A stretch of DNA of 64,000 nucleotides from Ilex aquifolium. Lineage: Eukaryota; Streptophyta; Magnoliopsida; Aquifoliales; Aquifoliaceae. The notes beneath the pieces are model-generated. The model was given only the letters and a program-made list of their open reading frames with translations, did not search any database and was not told where the DNA came from. The position numbers and the translations under genes were made by a program. Below, in pieces: positions 35,364 to 48,180 of the stretch; positions within the stretch are counted from its first letter, which is position 1; each line of letters opens with the position of its first letter. The DNA lies in contig OX637398.1 in the NCBI GenBank assembly GCA_951799425.1, positions 17,866,270 to 17,930,269 of the forward strand, written 5' to 3'.

Positions 35364-36526
35364 TTCTTCCCCCCTTAAAAGAATTTCGTCCCCGAAATTC
35401 ACACGCACAACCACGTTCAACCACGTGCCTATGCTTCCGTTTGTGGTTCTTTAACCGTCGTGAACCATAAACCATCACTCTCCCGGACTATATTCAAATA
35501 CAATCAAGTCCGTTCTTGGAGGTATCACAATATCAAGTGTACCTCTGTCCCATTTCCGGGACTACTAGAATACGAGGTAAAGTAACCTTCTTTGTAATTT
35601 GACAATAGTACCGAAACATCCCAAGGCGAGGCATTCGGTAGTGAAGTCCTTATTCAACCTAGAGTTCTCACAACTCTACCAGTGTCATTCTATGAGGAGC
35701 CATAGAGTAGACAACATACCGGGGTGTAACTCAACACTGAAGTCTACATCCCTACGTGGAGGCAAACATTCGTAAACTCATAACCAACTGAGGTAGACCC
35801 AAAATCCTGTCTCACCTCGTCCCCTAGGGTAAAGCTTGCTAGCTACCCCATTAACTGCCCGTACCAACGAAATTTATACAACACTTGGGGTAAAACGTCA
35901 TGCGTTTCTCCTAAAACTTAAAACATACACACTCCGAGGTGTAAACAGTGACCCGCTGACGATCACAATCACTGACGACTCAGTGTGCCGTCAATCCGTC
36001 CATCCCAAGGATGACATCAAATTCTAACATGTCCGTGGAGTAGAATCCCCAAGAATCCTAGCTCACCTTCCCGACATACCCATTTAGTACTCACCCTAGC
36101 TCCTAGGGGAGAACTCACCCACAATGGCTCTTCCAAGGTTTCAACCTCTAAGCCCAATTCCTTTATGCAATTTAAATTGTCATAAAACAATAACTAGTAT
36201 CCCAATGTAGGGACTCAGTTCAAAACATTGTGAATTTTCTCAGCGTCTACCTAGTAAAGCAAGTGTCCCACACTAGTAGACATTTAACCCATGAACTATC
36301 CCGTTCATCCTTTTCCGAACCCCCAATGTTATGTTTTCTAACCCTAGTGTTCCTCTTTCCCATATACATTTTACCATGTATATAATTTAAACATAACACA
36401 TAATCATGTAGCACATAATCATGTAACAAATAAAACACATAACATGAATGCACATGGAATGCGATGGTGTAAACCCATTTCCCTCAAGCCCTAGGTAAAT
36501 CGTATACCTATGCTCTGATACCAAGC
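35364..36526 (-). mobile_element. Array G, internal region 1
   Basis: 1163 bp from polypurine tract (about 35364-35380) to primer site (36512-36523, minus TGGTATCAGAGC). It carries the same protease (about 35836-36060) and RT N-terminal (about 35640-35820) remnants as array A's interior, so both arrays descend from one already reduced element. No open gene. Confidence 0.88.
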
Positions 36527-39409
36527 TGTGACACCCCAAAATCCGGGGGTCCGTTGATTACCCATCAACCCGCGGAATACCTGTAGATACCTAGTATCTC
36601 GATATCACACTGTTATGCCTCATTTACCGGGGTCCATAACTTAACGAAATTTGGGCAGAGTCTCCTTTGTATGGGGAGCTCTACCCAATACCCAACCTGT
36701 GCAATACACAATTACCAGACCCATCCGAGGTCAAATATAAAGCAATGGCCGCACCGGGTCCATGTATAAGTAAACATTGGCCACACTGGGTCCAATTAAC
36801 CATACTGAAGTCAAAACATGAAAGGCTAATCTAACAATAGTCTTTATAAGTTCTATTACAATTATTTTACGCATTACATGCCCCAAAATATAGTTTCTAA
36901 CATGTAATTACACAAAACATTAAGTAAAGCCACATGCGGCTTTCTTCAAGCATGAGGGTCCAAAATGGAGCCATCCGCCGGTGTATCTCTCCCACCTGAA
37001 ATGTGTTCCCGTATAGGGTGAGCCAACGCCCAGTAGAGTATTTCCTACAGAGGCTACTCCTCAACCTATATGCATATGAAATGTTCACATGCAACATCCA
37101 TAAATCCGTAACCATTCAATCAAATAATATACAATTAAATGATGTAATGCTATAATGTCATGCCATGAATGAGGTGAGACCCACCCATGTGCACTCAACC
37201 CGAGTCCACTCTGACTCCCTTTACATGTCAATGCCATGTATGTTAAACCGGGCTACCTAAGCCCCATGAAATGAGATGAGACTCATGTACTCAACCCGAG
37301 CCCTCCCTGGCTCCTCAACACAATGCTAATGCCAACGTGTTTGATGTATCATGAAATGAGATGTGACTCATTTATGCACTCACCCCGAGCCCTTCCCGGC
37401 TCGACAACACAATGCAAATGTCAATGTGTACGACATGCCATGAGTGAGATGAGACTCAATCATGTAACACACCCCGAGCCTCCACCATTGGTATTACTCA
37501 CCCAATAACTAATTTAAGAAAATCTCCGGGTCTTTCTTTGGGGTGGGCGTTTATGGACTTCCACCAACGGAACCCAACCGACACGGGATTTATGGACTCT
37601 TTCCACCAACGGTGCCGCGTACACCAACACACTTTATGGGCTCTTATACCAACGGAAGTGCGTATCCGAAACACCGGGCCTTGCACCCGAGAGGTCGTCT
37701 TGCCCCTTCTTGCTAACCCCGACCCAATCTTTTTCTTCTTTTTCATGCAACCATGCGACTCAGTTGAATAATCAATCCAACTTTCCCGAGCCCATCCACC
37801 AACCACCAAGCATGATGATTGATATATGCAACTACCCCCCCACACTCATGCAAGTTTCCCATGAATGTGACATCACCTTATGCCCAATATGTCATGAATG
37901 CCAATGAGCAATTTATCTCCATATTAGACTCCCATAATACCACATAGCTTGTGGTACAAACACCCATGCACAAACATCCCTATGACACAATGTCCATGTA
38001 TGCGATGTTCCCGTGCCATGCAATGTAATGAATCATTACATCAATAATTCAATATTCAATATGCAATGTATGCCACATGAACTACTCCAATTCATTTCAT
38101 CAAATCCCATGACAATTTACATCATAAGCATGTAATTCTCACAATCTTTCACCATGCCAATATATATTAAAATCATATATCAACAATCACAAATTTTCAT
38201 GTAGCTCATATCATAAACATATAACTTAACTTTATCACAATTTCAAGTATGTTATTTCAATTTTATTAAAATAACCATTTCCACCAACTTAGGCATTTTG
38301 TTGAACACATTCAAGGCAAACAATTATGGTAGCACATATCATGCCCAACTTTCATATAATTCAAGAAATTTCAATAGACAATTTCTACATAACAATTTAG
38401 GATAAAATTATTTTACCTAAATTCCACAAAAAAGGCAAGTGTAATTTTTCTAACAACCTACCCATTTTCTTCATTATTCCATAACTATATACATATAAAT
38501 ATGTATACATATCTATATATATACCAAGCCATAATCATAGGCATTCTAGGTAAGAAATCAACCCAAGTAGGAGAACCCCTACCTCTTGTAGCGTGAGAAT
38601 CCCGTAGGAAGCTCCCAAGACCCGAAAACCCAACTCGAAGCTTGATTTTTCCAAATCCCGATTTTTCACCTTCGGTGAAAATCTTCATTTTTGGTACTCA
38701 CGCGTAGCCCTCGTCGACGTGATCACTTCTCCCTTCTAGCTCGACGGAATCCGAGCAAAGAAATACAACTCGAATCTTGTTTTTCGTACACCCCCACCCG
38801 TTCACCTTCGGTGAAACTTGTTGTTTTTGGTACCCACGCGTAGCCCTCGTCGCGTAGATAAACTTTGCCTTTTGAATCGACGAATTCCGACGGACGGAAC
38901 TCTCGGAATCGGAGCGGGAAGCTTGGAGATCAAATTTTTCTCCTCTCTCCCTTCAACGTCTGAACACATACTGATTTCAGCAGAAAATATCTGCTGAAAA
39001 TCAGAATTTTAAGCCTATTTATATTTTTCAATGTGTGGTTCAGATCGCGCCACACGCCCCCTCTTCGTTCGGGTTTATTTTCGTCCCGAAACGATTAAAA
39101 TTCGTCCCGATTTAAGTTCAAATTATTTTCTATGAAATCTCATTAAATTATTTTCAATTTTCTCACATTTTGTCCAAAATTTCGTTTTTGGGGTCACCCG
39201 AGACCCGACTGTCTCGTAAAACGTGAAAAATCCGACTATTTCGGAATTTGATGAAATTTTACATGGTCACTAGATTTCGCGAGACGAATTCAACGGTGAA
39301 GTCCGTTTCGTCATCCGAGTTCTAGAAAATTCAGTTTCGCAACCCGTTCATAGTGGCAAGTTATTGTTTTGCCCCTTTGTGAATAGTTCAAATTTTCCGA
39401 GGTTTCACA
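36527..39409 (-). mobile_element. Array G, LTR copy 2 (shared by both units)
   Basis: 2883 bp, exactly 4046 bp before copy 3 and apparently identical to it. It serves as 3' LTR of one unit and 5' LTR of the next. TATA box at 39016-39023. Confidence 0.93.
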
Positions 39410-40572
39410 TTCTTCCCCCCTTAAAAGAATTTCGTCCCCGAAATTCACACGCACAACCACGTTCAACCACGTGCCTATGCTTCCGTTTGTGGTTCTTTAA
39501 CCGTCGTGAACCATAAACCATCACTCTCCCGGACTATATTCAAATACAATCAAGTCCGTTCTTGGAGGTATCACAATATCAAGTGTACCTCTGTCCCATT
39601 TCCGGGACTACTAGAATACGAGGTAAAGTAACCTTCTTTGTAATTTGACAATAGTACCGAAACATCCCAAGGCGAGGCATTCGGTAGTGAAGTCCTTATT
39701 CAACCTAGAGTTCTCACAACTCTACCAGTGTCATTCTATGAGGAGCCATAGAGTAGACAACATACCGGGGTGTAACTCAACACTGAAGTCTACATCCCTA
39801 CGTGGAGGCAAACATTCGTAAACTCATAACCAACTGAGGTAGACCCAAAATCCTGTCTCACCTCGTCCCCTAGGGTAAAGCTTGCTAGCTACCCCATTAA
39901 CTGCCCGTACCAACGAAATTTATACAACACTTGGGGTAAAACGTCATGCGTTTCTCCTAAAACTTAAAACATACACACTCCGAGGTGTAAACAGTGACCC
40001 GCTGACGATCACAATCACTGACGACTCAGTGTGCCGTCAATCCGTCCATCCCAAGGATGACATCAAATTCTAACATGTCCGTGGAGTAGAATCCCCAAGA
40101 ATCCTAGCTCACCTTCCCGACATACCCATTTAGTACTCACCCTAGCTCCTAGGGGAGAACTCACCCACAATGGCTCTTCCAAGGTTTCAACCTCTAAGCC
40201 CAATTCCTTTATGCAATTTAAATTGTCATAAAACAATAACTAGTATCCCAATGTAGGGACTCAGTTCAAAACATTGTGAATTTTCTCAGCGTCTACCTAG
40301 TAAAGCAAGTGTCCCACACTAGTAGACATTTAACCCATGAACTATCCCGTTCATCCTTTTCCGAACCCCCAATGTTATGTTTTCTAACCCTAGTGTTCCT
40401 CTTTCCCATATACATTTTACCATGTATATAATTTAAACATAACACATAATCATGTAGCACATAATCATGTAACAAATAAAACACATAACATGAATGCACA
40501 TGGAATGCGATGGTGTAAACCCATTTCCCTCAAGCCCTAGGTAAATCGTATACCTATGCTCTGATACCAAGC
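39410..40572 (-). mobile_element. Array G, internal region 2
   Basis: Same 1163-bp interior as 35364-36526; the short open frames within it translate identically. Primer site at 40558-40569. Confidence 0.9.
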
Positions 40573-43455
40573 TGTGACACCCCAAAATCCGGGGGTCCGT
40601 TGATTACCCATCAACCCGCGGAATACCTGTAGATACCTAGTATCTCGATATCACACTGTTATGCCTCATTTACCGGGGTCCATAACTTAACGAAATTTGG
40701 GCAGAGTCTCCTTTGTATGGGGAGCTCTACCCAATACCCAACCTGTGCAATACACAATTACCAGACCCATCCGAGGTCAAATATAAAGCAATGGCCGCAC
40801 CGGGTCCATGTATAAGTAAACATTGGCCACACTGGGTCCAATTAACCATACTGAAGTCAAAACATGAAAGGCTAATCTAACAATAGTCTTTATAAGTTCT
40901 ATTACAATTATTTTACGCATTACATGCCCCAAAATATAGTTTCTAACATGTAATTACACAAAACATTAAGTAAAGCCACATGCGGCTTTCTTCAAGCATG
41001 AGGGTCCAAAATGGAGCCATCCGCCGGTGTATCTCTCCCACCTGAAATGTGTTCCCGTATAGGGTGAGCCAACGCCCAGTAGAGTATTTCCTACAGAGGC
41101 TACTCCTCAACCTATATGCATATGAAATGTTCACATGCAACATCCATAAATCCGTAACCATTCAATCAAATAATATACAATTAAATGATGTAATGCTATA
41201 ATGTCATGCCATGAATGAGGTGAGACCCACCCATGTGCACTCAACCCGAGTCCACTCTGACTCCCTTTACATGTCAATGCCATGTATGTTAAACCGGGCT
41301 ACCTAAGCCCCATGAAATGAGATGAGACTCATGTACTCAACCCGAGCCCTCCCTGGCTCCTCAACACAATGCTAATGCCAACGTGTTTGATGTATCATGA
41401 AATGAGATGTGACTCATTTATGCACTCACCCCGAGCCCTTCCCGGCTCGACAACACAATGCAAATGTCAATGTGTACGACATGCCATGAGTGAGATGAGA
41501 CTCAATCATGTAACACACCCCGAGCCTCCACCATTGGTATTACTCACCCAATAACTAATTTAAGAAAATCTCCGGGTCTTTCTTTGGGGTGGGCGTTTAT
41601 GGACTTCCACCAACGGAACCCAACCGACACGGGATTTATGGACTCTTTCCACCAACGGTGCCGCGTACACCAACACACTTTATGGGCTCTTATACCAACG
41701 GAAGTGCGTATCCGAAACACCGGGCCTTGCACCCGAGAGGTCGTCTTGCCCCTTCTTGCTAACCCCGACCCAATCTTTTTCTTCTTTTTCATGCAACCAT
41801 GCGACTCAGTTGAATAATCAATCCAACTTTCCCGAGCCCATCCACCAACCACCAAGCATGATGATTGATATATGCAACTACCCCCCCACACTCATGCAAG
41901 TTTCCCATGAATGTGACATCACCTTATGCCCAATATGTCATGAATGCCAATGAGCAATTTATCTCCATATTAGACTCCCATAATACCACATAGCTTGTGG
42001 TACAAACACCCATGCACAAACATCCCTATGACACAATGTCCATGTATGCGATGTTCCCGTGCCATGCAATGTAATGAATCATTACATCAATAATTCAATA
42101 TTCAATATGCAATGTATGCCACATGAACTACTCCAATTCATTTCATCAAATCCCATGACAATTTACATCATAAGCATGTAATTCTCACAATCTTTCACCA
42201 TGCCAATATATATTAAAATCATATATCAACAATCACAAATTTTCATGTAGCTCATATCATAAACATATAACTTAACTTTATCACAATTTCAAGTATGTTA
42301 TTTCAATTTTATTAAAATAACCATTTCCACCAACTTAGGCATTTTGTTGAACACATTCAAGGCAAACAATTATGGTAGCACATATCATGCCCAACTTTCA
42401 TATAATTCAAGAAATTTCAATAGACAATTTCTACATAACAATTTAGGATAAAATTATTTTACCTAAATTCCACAAAAAAGGCAAGTGTAATTTTTCTAAC
42501 AACCTACCCATTTTCTTCATTATTCCATAACTATATACATATAAATATGTATACATATCTATATATATACCAAGCCATAATCATAGGCATTCTAGGTAAG
42601 AAATCAACCCAAGTAGGAGAACCCCTACCTCTTGTAGCGTGAGAATCCCGTAGGAAGCTCCCAAGACCCGAAAACCCAACTCGAAGCTTGATTTTTCCAA
42701 ATCCCGATTTTTCACCTTCGGTGAAAATCTTCATTTTTGGTACTCACGCGTAGCCCTCGTCGACGTGATCACTTCTCCCTTCTAGCTCGACGGAATCCGA
42801 GCAAAGAAATACAACTCGAATCTTGTTTTTCGTACACCCCCACCCGTTCACCTTCGGTGAAACTTGTTGTTTTTGGTACCCACGCGTAGCCCTCGTCGCG
42901 TAGATAAACTTTGCCTTTTGAATCGACGAATTCCGACGGACGGAACTCTCGGAATCGGAGCGGGAAGCTTGGAGATCAAATTTTTCTCCTCTCTCCCTTC
43001 AACGTCTGAACACATACTGATTTCAGCAGAAAATATCTGCTGAAAATCAGAATTTTAAGCCTATTTATATTTTTCAATGTGTGGTTCAGATCGCGCCACA
43101 CGCCCCCTCTTCGTTCGGGTTTATTTTCGTCCCGAAACGATTAAAATTCGTCCCGATTTAAGTTCAAATTATTTTCTATGAAATCTCATTAAATTATTTT
43201 CAATTTTCTCACATTTTGTCCAAAATTTCGTTTTTGGGGTCACCCGAGACCCGACTGTCTCGTAAAACGTGAAAAATCCGACTATTTCGGAATTTGATGA
43301 AATTTTACATGGTCACTAGATTTCGCGAGACGAATTCAACGGTGAAGTCCGTTTCGTCATCCGAGTTCTAGAAAATTCAGTTTCGCAACCCGTTCATAGT
43401 GGCAAGTTATTGTTTTGCCCCTTTGTGAATAGTTCAAATTTTCCGAGGTTTCACA
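40573..43455 (-). mobile_element. Array G, LTR copy 3
   Basis: Ends TGTGACACCCC (40573) and GAGGTTTCACA (43455). The flank aaaag at 43456-43460 repeats 32475-32479, so one 5-bp target duplication bounds the whole three-LTR array. TATA box at 43062-43069. Confidence 0.93.
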
Positions 43456-43794
43456 AAAAGGCCATTGGATGTGCAACATCAATGGTAAGGGCTTGGAATG
43501 CCCGGTTTTATGCTCATGACATTGCATGGGTTGTGGGAGCCGGTAAAGACTCGGGTTGAGTTGCATGAGTGGGTCTCATCTCATTTCATGGCATGACATG
43601 ATAATTTCTGCCATTAAAATGCATATCCTTGAATGGATGATTGTTGTTTATTGAATGTTACATGTGAACATTTCATATGCATTTAGGTCGGGGATGTGCC
43701 GTAATGACGGGTTATGTGGCATTCACGGGTGTTTCCGCAGGTTGACGGTTGGTCAACGGGTTGACAAAGGACCCCCGGTTTTAGGGGCGTCACA
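43456..43794 (+). mobile_element. Family A LTR fragment, right part
   Basis: Continues the LTR interrupted at 32479: GGGAGCCGGTAAAGACTCGG and CATTTCATATGCATTTAGGT motifs match family A in plus orientation, ending in the canonical ACCCCCGG...GGGGCGTCACA at 43794. It is shorter than a full family A LTR. The flank beyond it (cgaat) starts the CAD-side DNA. Confidence 0.82.
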
Positions 43795-44725
43795 CGAATC
43801 CTTTGTAAGGATATCACCATGATTTTGTACATTTTTATTATCTTATGTAATGTAATGATATTTGATAAATCGAATCCAGTTATGTCATGATTATATACCC
43901 ATATGATAGAATTTGGCTGATCATCTTCATTCCTTGGATGCAATCTTGCTTCAATGTATCAAACCTATAAGAAAATCCACTATCTGCTGGTTTTCCAGGG
44001 GTGGTGACCGTGACAAGGTGTTCTCATGGGTGGAACTATGGTCTTGTCACATGCTCGTAAGATGGTACCGAGGTCAAAATGTATCAAATAAAAGTAGATC
44101 GCCACGACAACCGGTGTTCCTCATAAGCATCCAAGATTTTTAAGGGGATTATATGACAATATACATTAGTTCATTATCTTTAAGGTTTCTTGAAGAATTT
44201 GTTGTAGATATCAAGTGAAATTCAAACATTTTACATTCCAAAGAATCATCAACTTTTTGCTGAGAGGATTTGACGAGCTTTTCCATTTGTTTTGTGTTAT
44301 CCTCGACCAATTTCTATGCACATATTTTGAGCTTTATTGTACTACTGGATTTTTTAATTAGTAAAATCACTTTGTGTTCCTTACTAGAGATTTTTTGTAA
44401 TAAATATCAATTTTTTCTTCTCCTTCGAATAGGTTTTGATTATTTCTTTCTCAATGGGTCTCACACACATAGTGCACAAATTGAAATGAAATTAGTCAAA
44501 AAAAAAATACACAAGAAATTGGATATTACAAAAAAAAAAACCCGCAAATTATATATTACCACAGAATGCAATGTAGGTCCTAGACTGGCCACATACATTG
44601 ACTTTATTGAATTTTAAACCACAACCAACTGGATTCACCCATTGACTTTCATTTTTTGACATTCACAACAAAATGAGTGCCAAATTTGACAACTATGACG
44701 AAAAAAAACACAAGGACTCAAATGT
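43795..44725. other. Downstream flank of the CAD-like gene, no gene seen
   Basis: AT-rich single-copy-looking DNA between an LTR end and the stop codon of the CAD-like gene. Plus-strand frames at 43913-44143 and 44270-44617 show no family signature. It presumably includes the gene's 3' UTR (minus strand, just below 44726), but no clear poly(A) signal can be assigned. Confidence 0.5.
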
Positions 44726-47711
44726 TCATACAACCATAGGAAGCATATTCCCAAAGGAAATCACATAAAATGAATTACAAGCAGCCGGCTTGAGGGTGTT
44801 TCCCATGTCGATAACAAATCGGAATGGAACCTTTTTTTTCACAAGATGCTCCATTGCTTTGTTCACATCTTCTATAGAAATAAGCTCAATATCTGATTTT
44901 ATGTTATGTTTTGCTGCAAATTCAAGCACCTCTTGTGTTTCCTTCATACCCCCAATAACACTTCCAGAGATTATCTTTCGCTCTGTCATTCCATATTCCA
45001 TGTCAACTATAAGAATAGTGGGGATGGTGATGCATCTGAGTGTAATTAAAATTAGTTATGTTGAATATACTTACGACGAAGCACAGGAATGGTATGTAGG
45101 TCAACTGCCTTCTCAGGTTCACCAAGCATGATAAGTTTCCCATGAGACTTTAGTATTTCGATTAATGGCATGATAGGGTGAGATTCAGGGACTGTATCAA
45201 TAATACCATCCAAAGTACCTATCGCAGCCTGCTCATATAAAGCACAACCACTTGAGAATTAGGAAAATTTTAGTTATTTTTTCATATACATTAGTAGATC
45301 TAGCACTATTACATGGAATAATGCACATAGGCGGAGCTATATTTATATATTCTAAAAATCTTACATATATTTTTTTACTTATACCCACCCAGTAATTTTT
45401 TTATTTCAATTCTTTAGTATTTTTTATTGTATTAAGGCTTTCTCTAGATGACCTTAATTTTATTATTCATGAATTTTTGCAAGTAAAAATTCTTTCAATT
45501 GACCTTCATTTGTTTTTTATTTTTTCTATGAGAAATCGACTCTATTTCTATTCGAGTGTTGGTTATAGTATTTATTATGTGTCAAACAATTTTTAATTTA
45601 TTTACTATGTTTAGCTCTTAATTTTTAATTTTGTAGTTTTACTATGCTAATATCTAAGTAATAATGTTTGGAACGTCGTTTGTCAAATAAATTTAATGAA
45701 TTGTTATTGAATAACTGGTTTTTTTAATTACAAAAATGACAATTAGCTCAACTTTTTTTACAATTGCTATAATTAGTCATTTTTTTATACTTATACAATA
45801 TACATTATTTTTTGTCTTTTTTATGTTAAATGGACTTCATGTATCAAATATGATATGATATAATAAAATATAAATAGATTATATAGTGTGATTGGTTAGG
45901 AGGACAAAAATTAGATTGTATAATTAAAGTTCCCACCCTAAACTAAATTCCTGGGTCCGTCCCTGATAAAGCATGTATATTAAACGACAAAGAGCTCGAA
46001 ATAGGGCACAATAAAACCCCAGAAAAATAAAGGCATTAGAAATCAAGGCTAATTGACTCGTTGATTTTAATTGTGAAAAATCTTTTAAAAAAAATAAAAA
46101 AGGGTGGTCAATGCAGCTAAGCCTAGTTGGTTAATCTTAGGAATTTTCATAAGTAAATGACGACAGTTAGATTTTAACCAACACTTACCTCCATTTGTTC
46201 TGTGTCATTGCTGTCTAAAAATGAATCGGCACCAAGATGTGTAATGGCTGTGTCCTTCTTCCAAGGGGATGTGCTGATCACTGTTACCTTGACCCCAAAA
46301 ACCTTGGCAAATTTCACAGCTAAATGACCTAATCCACCAAGACCCACTATACCCACATGCATACCAGGCTTGTTAAGGTCAAAGTATTTCAAGACACTGT
46401 AACTTGAGATCCCAGCACATACAAGAGGAGCACCCTCAGCAAGAGGCAAATTTTCCGGCCAACGAAGCACAAAGTACTCATCAACAACCATAATATCGGA
46501 GTACCCTCCATATGTGGGGGTTCCATCATAGTAGGTGTCATTGCAGATTTCTTTAAGTTTAGGGCAGTAATTTTCAAGATGGTGGTGACAAAAATAACAT
46601 GAGTGATCAGATCCAATCATAATGCCTACACCAACATTGTCCCCCACTTTGAAGTTGTTTACCTTGCCTCCCACCTCTGTCACTACACCCACAAGCTCAT
46701 GCCTGTGTCAATCACAACTATTTCAGACATAGACAAGAAGTAATTAATAAATGGTTGGAATTATTTTCCCTACTTAATTGGTAATGGGAAGCATCCATAA
46801 AGAGACATTGAAGCCACAAGAACTCAAATGTGCGTGTGTGTGTGTGTCAGAGAGAGAGAGAGAGAGACTATATAAACATACCCTGGTACAAGAGGATATT
46901 TGGAATTGAGCCATTCGTTCTTTATAAGATGATAGTCCGTGTGACAAATCCCACAATACAAAACTTTGAAAGTAACATCATGATCGCCCGTAGCCCTACA
47001 CCATCATATAAAAAACATCAATTCACTTATATATCTCGATATCATATATTGTGTCGCTACCGTATTTCTACTTTTCAATATACAAAAATGAATCACGTGT
47101 ACCATTTCTTATTTTAAGACTTTTAATACTGTATCATTTTTCAATCAATGGTTGTAGATGATCCAATTCAAAATATATTACTGATATGGATGAAAGTATG
47201 ATGGTAATTTAAGTACTCCATAAAATCGATCATGTGCCAGTTCCAAATGTTCCTGAGCAGAAAAGCCGTTTTCAAGTAGTGTTCAATCGATTACGTAGTA
47301 ATCAATATTCGATTGATTGGTCAGAGGTTATCCGTAAAAAAGATTTGTTCAAGCCACTTCCTTTCTTTTTGTCCAAGTCACTTCTTGTTTTGTCCAAGTT
47401 GATTTTCTTTTTGTTTAACTCACTTCTTTTTTTCTTTGTGAATTTCGGGAATATCCGCATTCATAGGTCCGAGTGAAAACATCACATTCAAACTATGAGA
47501 AGAAATGTTGTGTATATATATATATATGAGCAAGAATAAAAGATATGCTCTTCGCATACCCATAGGTATATAGCTAGGATACAAGACTGTGAAACAATAG
47601 CGGTGGGAATAGAATAGAATACCTCCTTGTGAAATTGAAAGGAGAGAGTTCCCCAGATGTGTCTCTAGCTGCCCATCCAATGGTCGGCACTGACTCTGCT
47701 GCTTTCACCAT
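44726..47711 (-). CDS. Cinnamyl-alcohol-dehydrogenase-like Zn/NADPH alcohol dehydrogenase, 5 exons
   Basis: Exons on the minus strand: 47623-47711, 46882-46995, 46189-46702, 45075-45228, 44726-44982, all with GT...AG introns and one open frame of 375 codons plus stop (family about 355-365). Family role: NADP(H)-dependent interconversion of aldehydes and alcohols in the cytosol (cinnamaldehydes, or monoterpenoid or sugar-alcohol substrates). Seen: catalytic zinc ligands Cys47 (GICHTD), His69-Glu70 (PGHE), Cys163; cofactor loop GLGGLG at 188-193; VISTSP after the second beta strand, as in class II CAD / mannitol-dehydrogenase-like proteins rather than lignin CADs. Odd: the structural zinc set reads Asp100, Cys103, Cys106, Cys114; position 100 is normally Cys. 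The C-terminus extends about 17 residues past the usual NTLKP end. The exact substrate cannot be told. Host gene, apparently intact, in a sea of repeats. Confidence 0.93.
46832..46868. repeat. (GT)n(GA)n microsatellite in intron 2 of the CAD-like gene
   Basis: A GTGTGTGTGTGTGT run followed by an AGAGAGAGAGAGAG run within the 179-bp intron between 46703 and 46881, close to the donor of exon 2. Confidence 0.9.
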
Positions 47712-47807
47712 TACAGACTGCTGTGAATAAAATGGAATGGAAGTAGAGGGGAAAAAACACGTACAGAGAGTGTTTTGAGTAGTGAGTTGGGTACAAAGTT
47801 GGAGAGG

Positions 47808-47815
47808 TATATATA
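47808..47815 (-). promoter_or_regulatory. TATA box of the CAD-like gene
   Basis: TATATATA on the minus strand, about 97 bp upstream of the ATG at 47711. The intervening leader is CT- and T-rich (CTCTCTGTACGTG, TTTTTTCCCCTCT), typical of a plant 5' UTR. No other strong TATA candidate lies at a suitable distance. Confidence 0.6.
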
Positions 47816-48180
47816 ATGCTTGGAGATAGCTTGGTCTGACGTAGGCAATTTGATAAGCATGATGCACAGCTATCCAGTTGTATCAAATCTTCAATTATGT
47901 TATTGTATTAGATTTTCAATTATGTTATTGTATTGGATTAATTATAGTGTACTTCTCAATTACATTGGATATTTTCTCTACAAGTTGGTGTTTTTTGAAT
48001 GGCTCATAATTTTAATGTTGAACTTATCATAGCAGTAGCTGCCTGTCCTTATTGTTCATCGATAGTTTTCTTATTCATGAGTGGGTGAATTCTTGTGACC
48101 CATGAATTAATGGTCTTACATGAGTACGTTCTCTCGTAAGGGATCTTGTAAGGGGTGAATTCTTGTGACCCATGAATTTA
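47816..48180. other. Upstream region of the CAD-like gene with a 26-bp direct repeat
   Basis: AT-rich DNA without genes. A 26-bp stretch beginning GGGTGAATTCTTGTGACCC occurs at 48083-48108 and again at 48153-48178, 70 bp apart. Confidence 0.6.

Noticed and set aside
43913-44143. A 76-codon plus-strand frame downstream of the CAD-like gene
   Set aside because: Some balanced codon content but no similarity I recognise and no splice context; not enough to call a gene.
44270-44617. A 115-codon plus-strand frame beside the CAD-like gene
   Set aside because: AT-rich, Phe/Leu/Lys-heavy, no recognisable motif; fits random AT-rich DNA.
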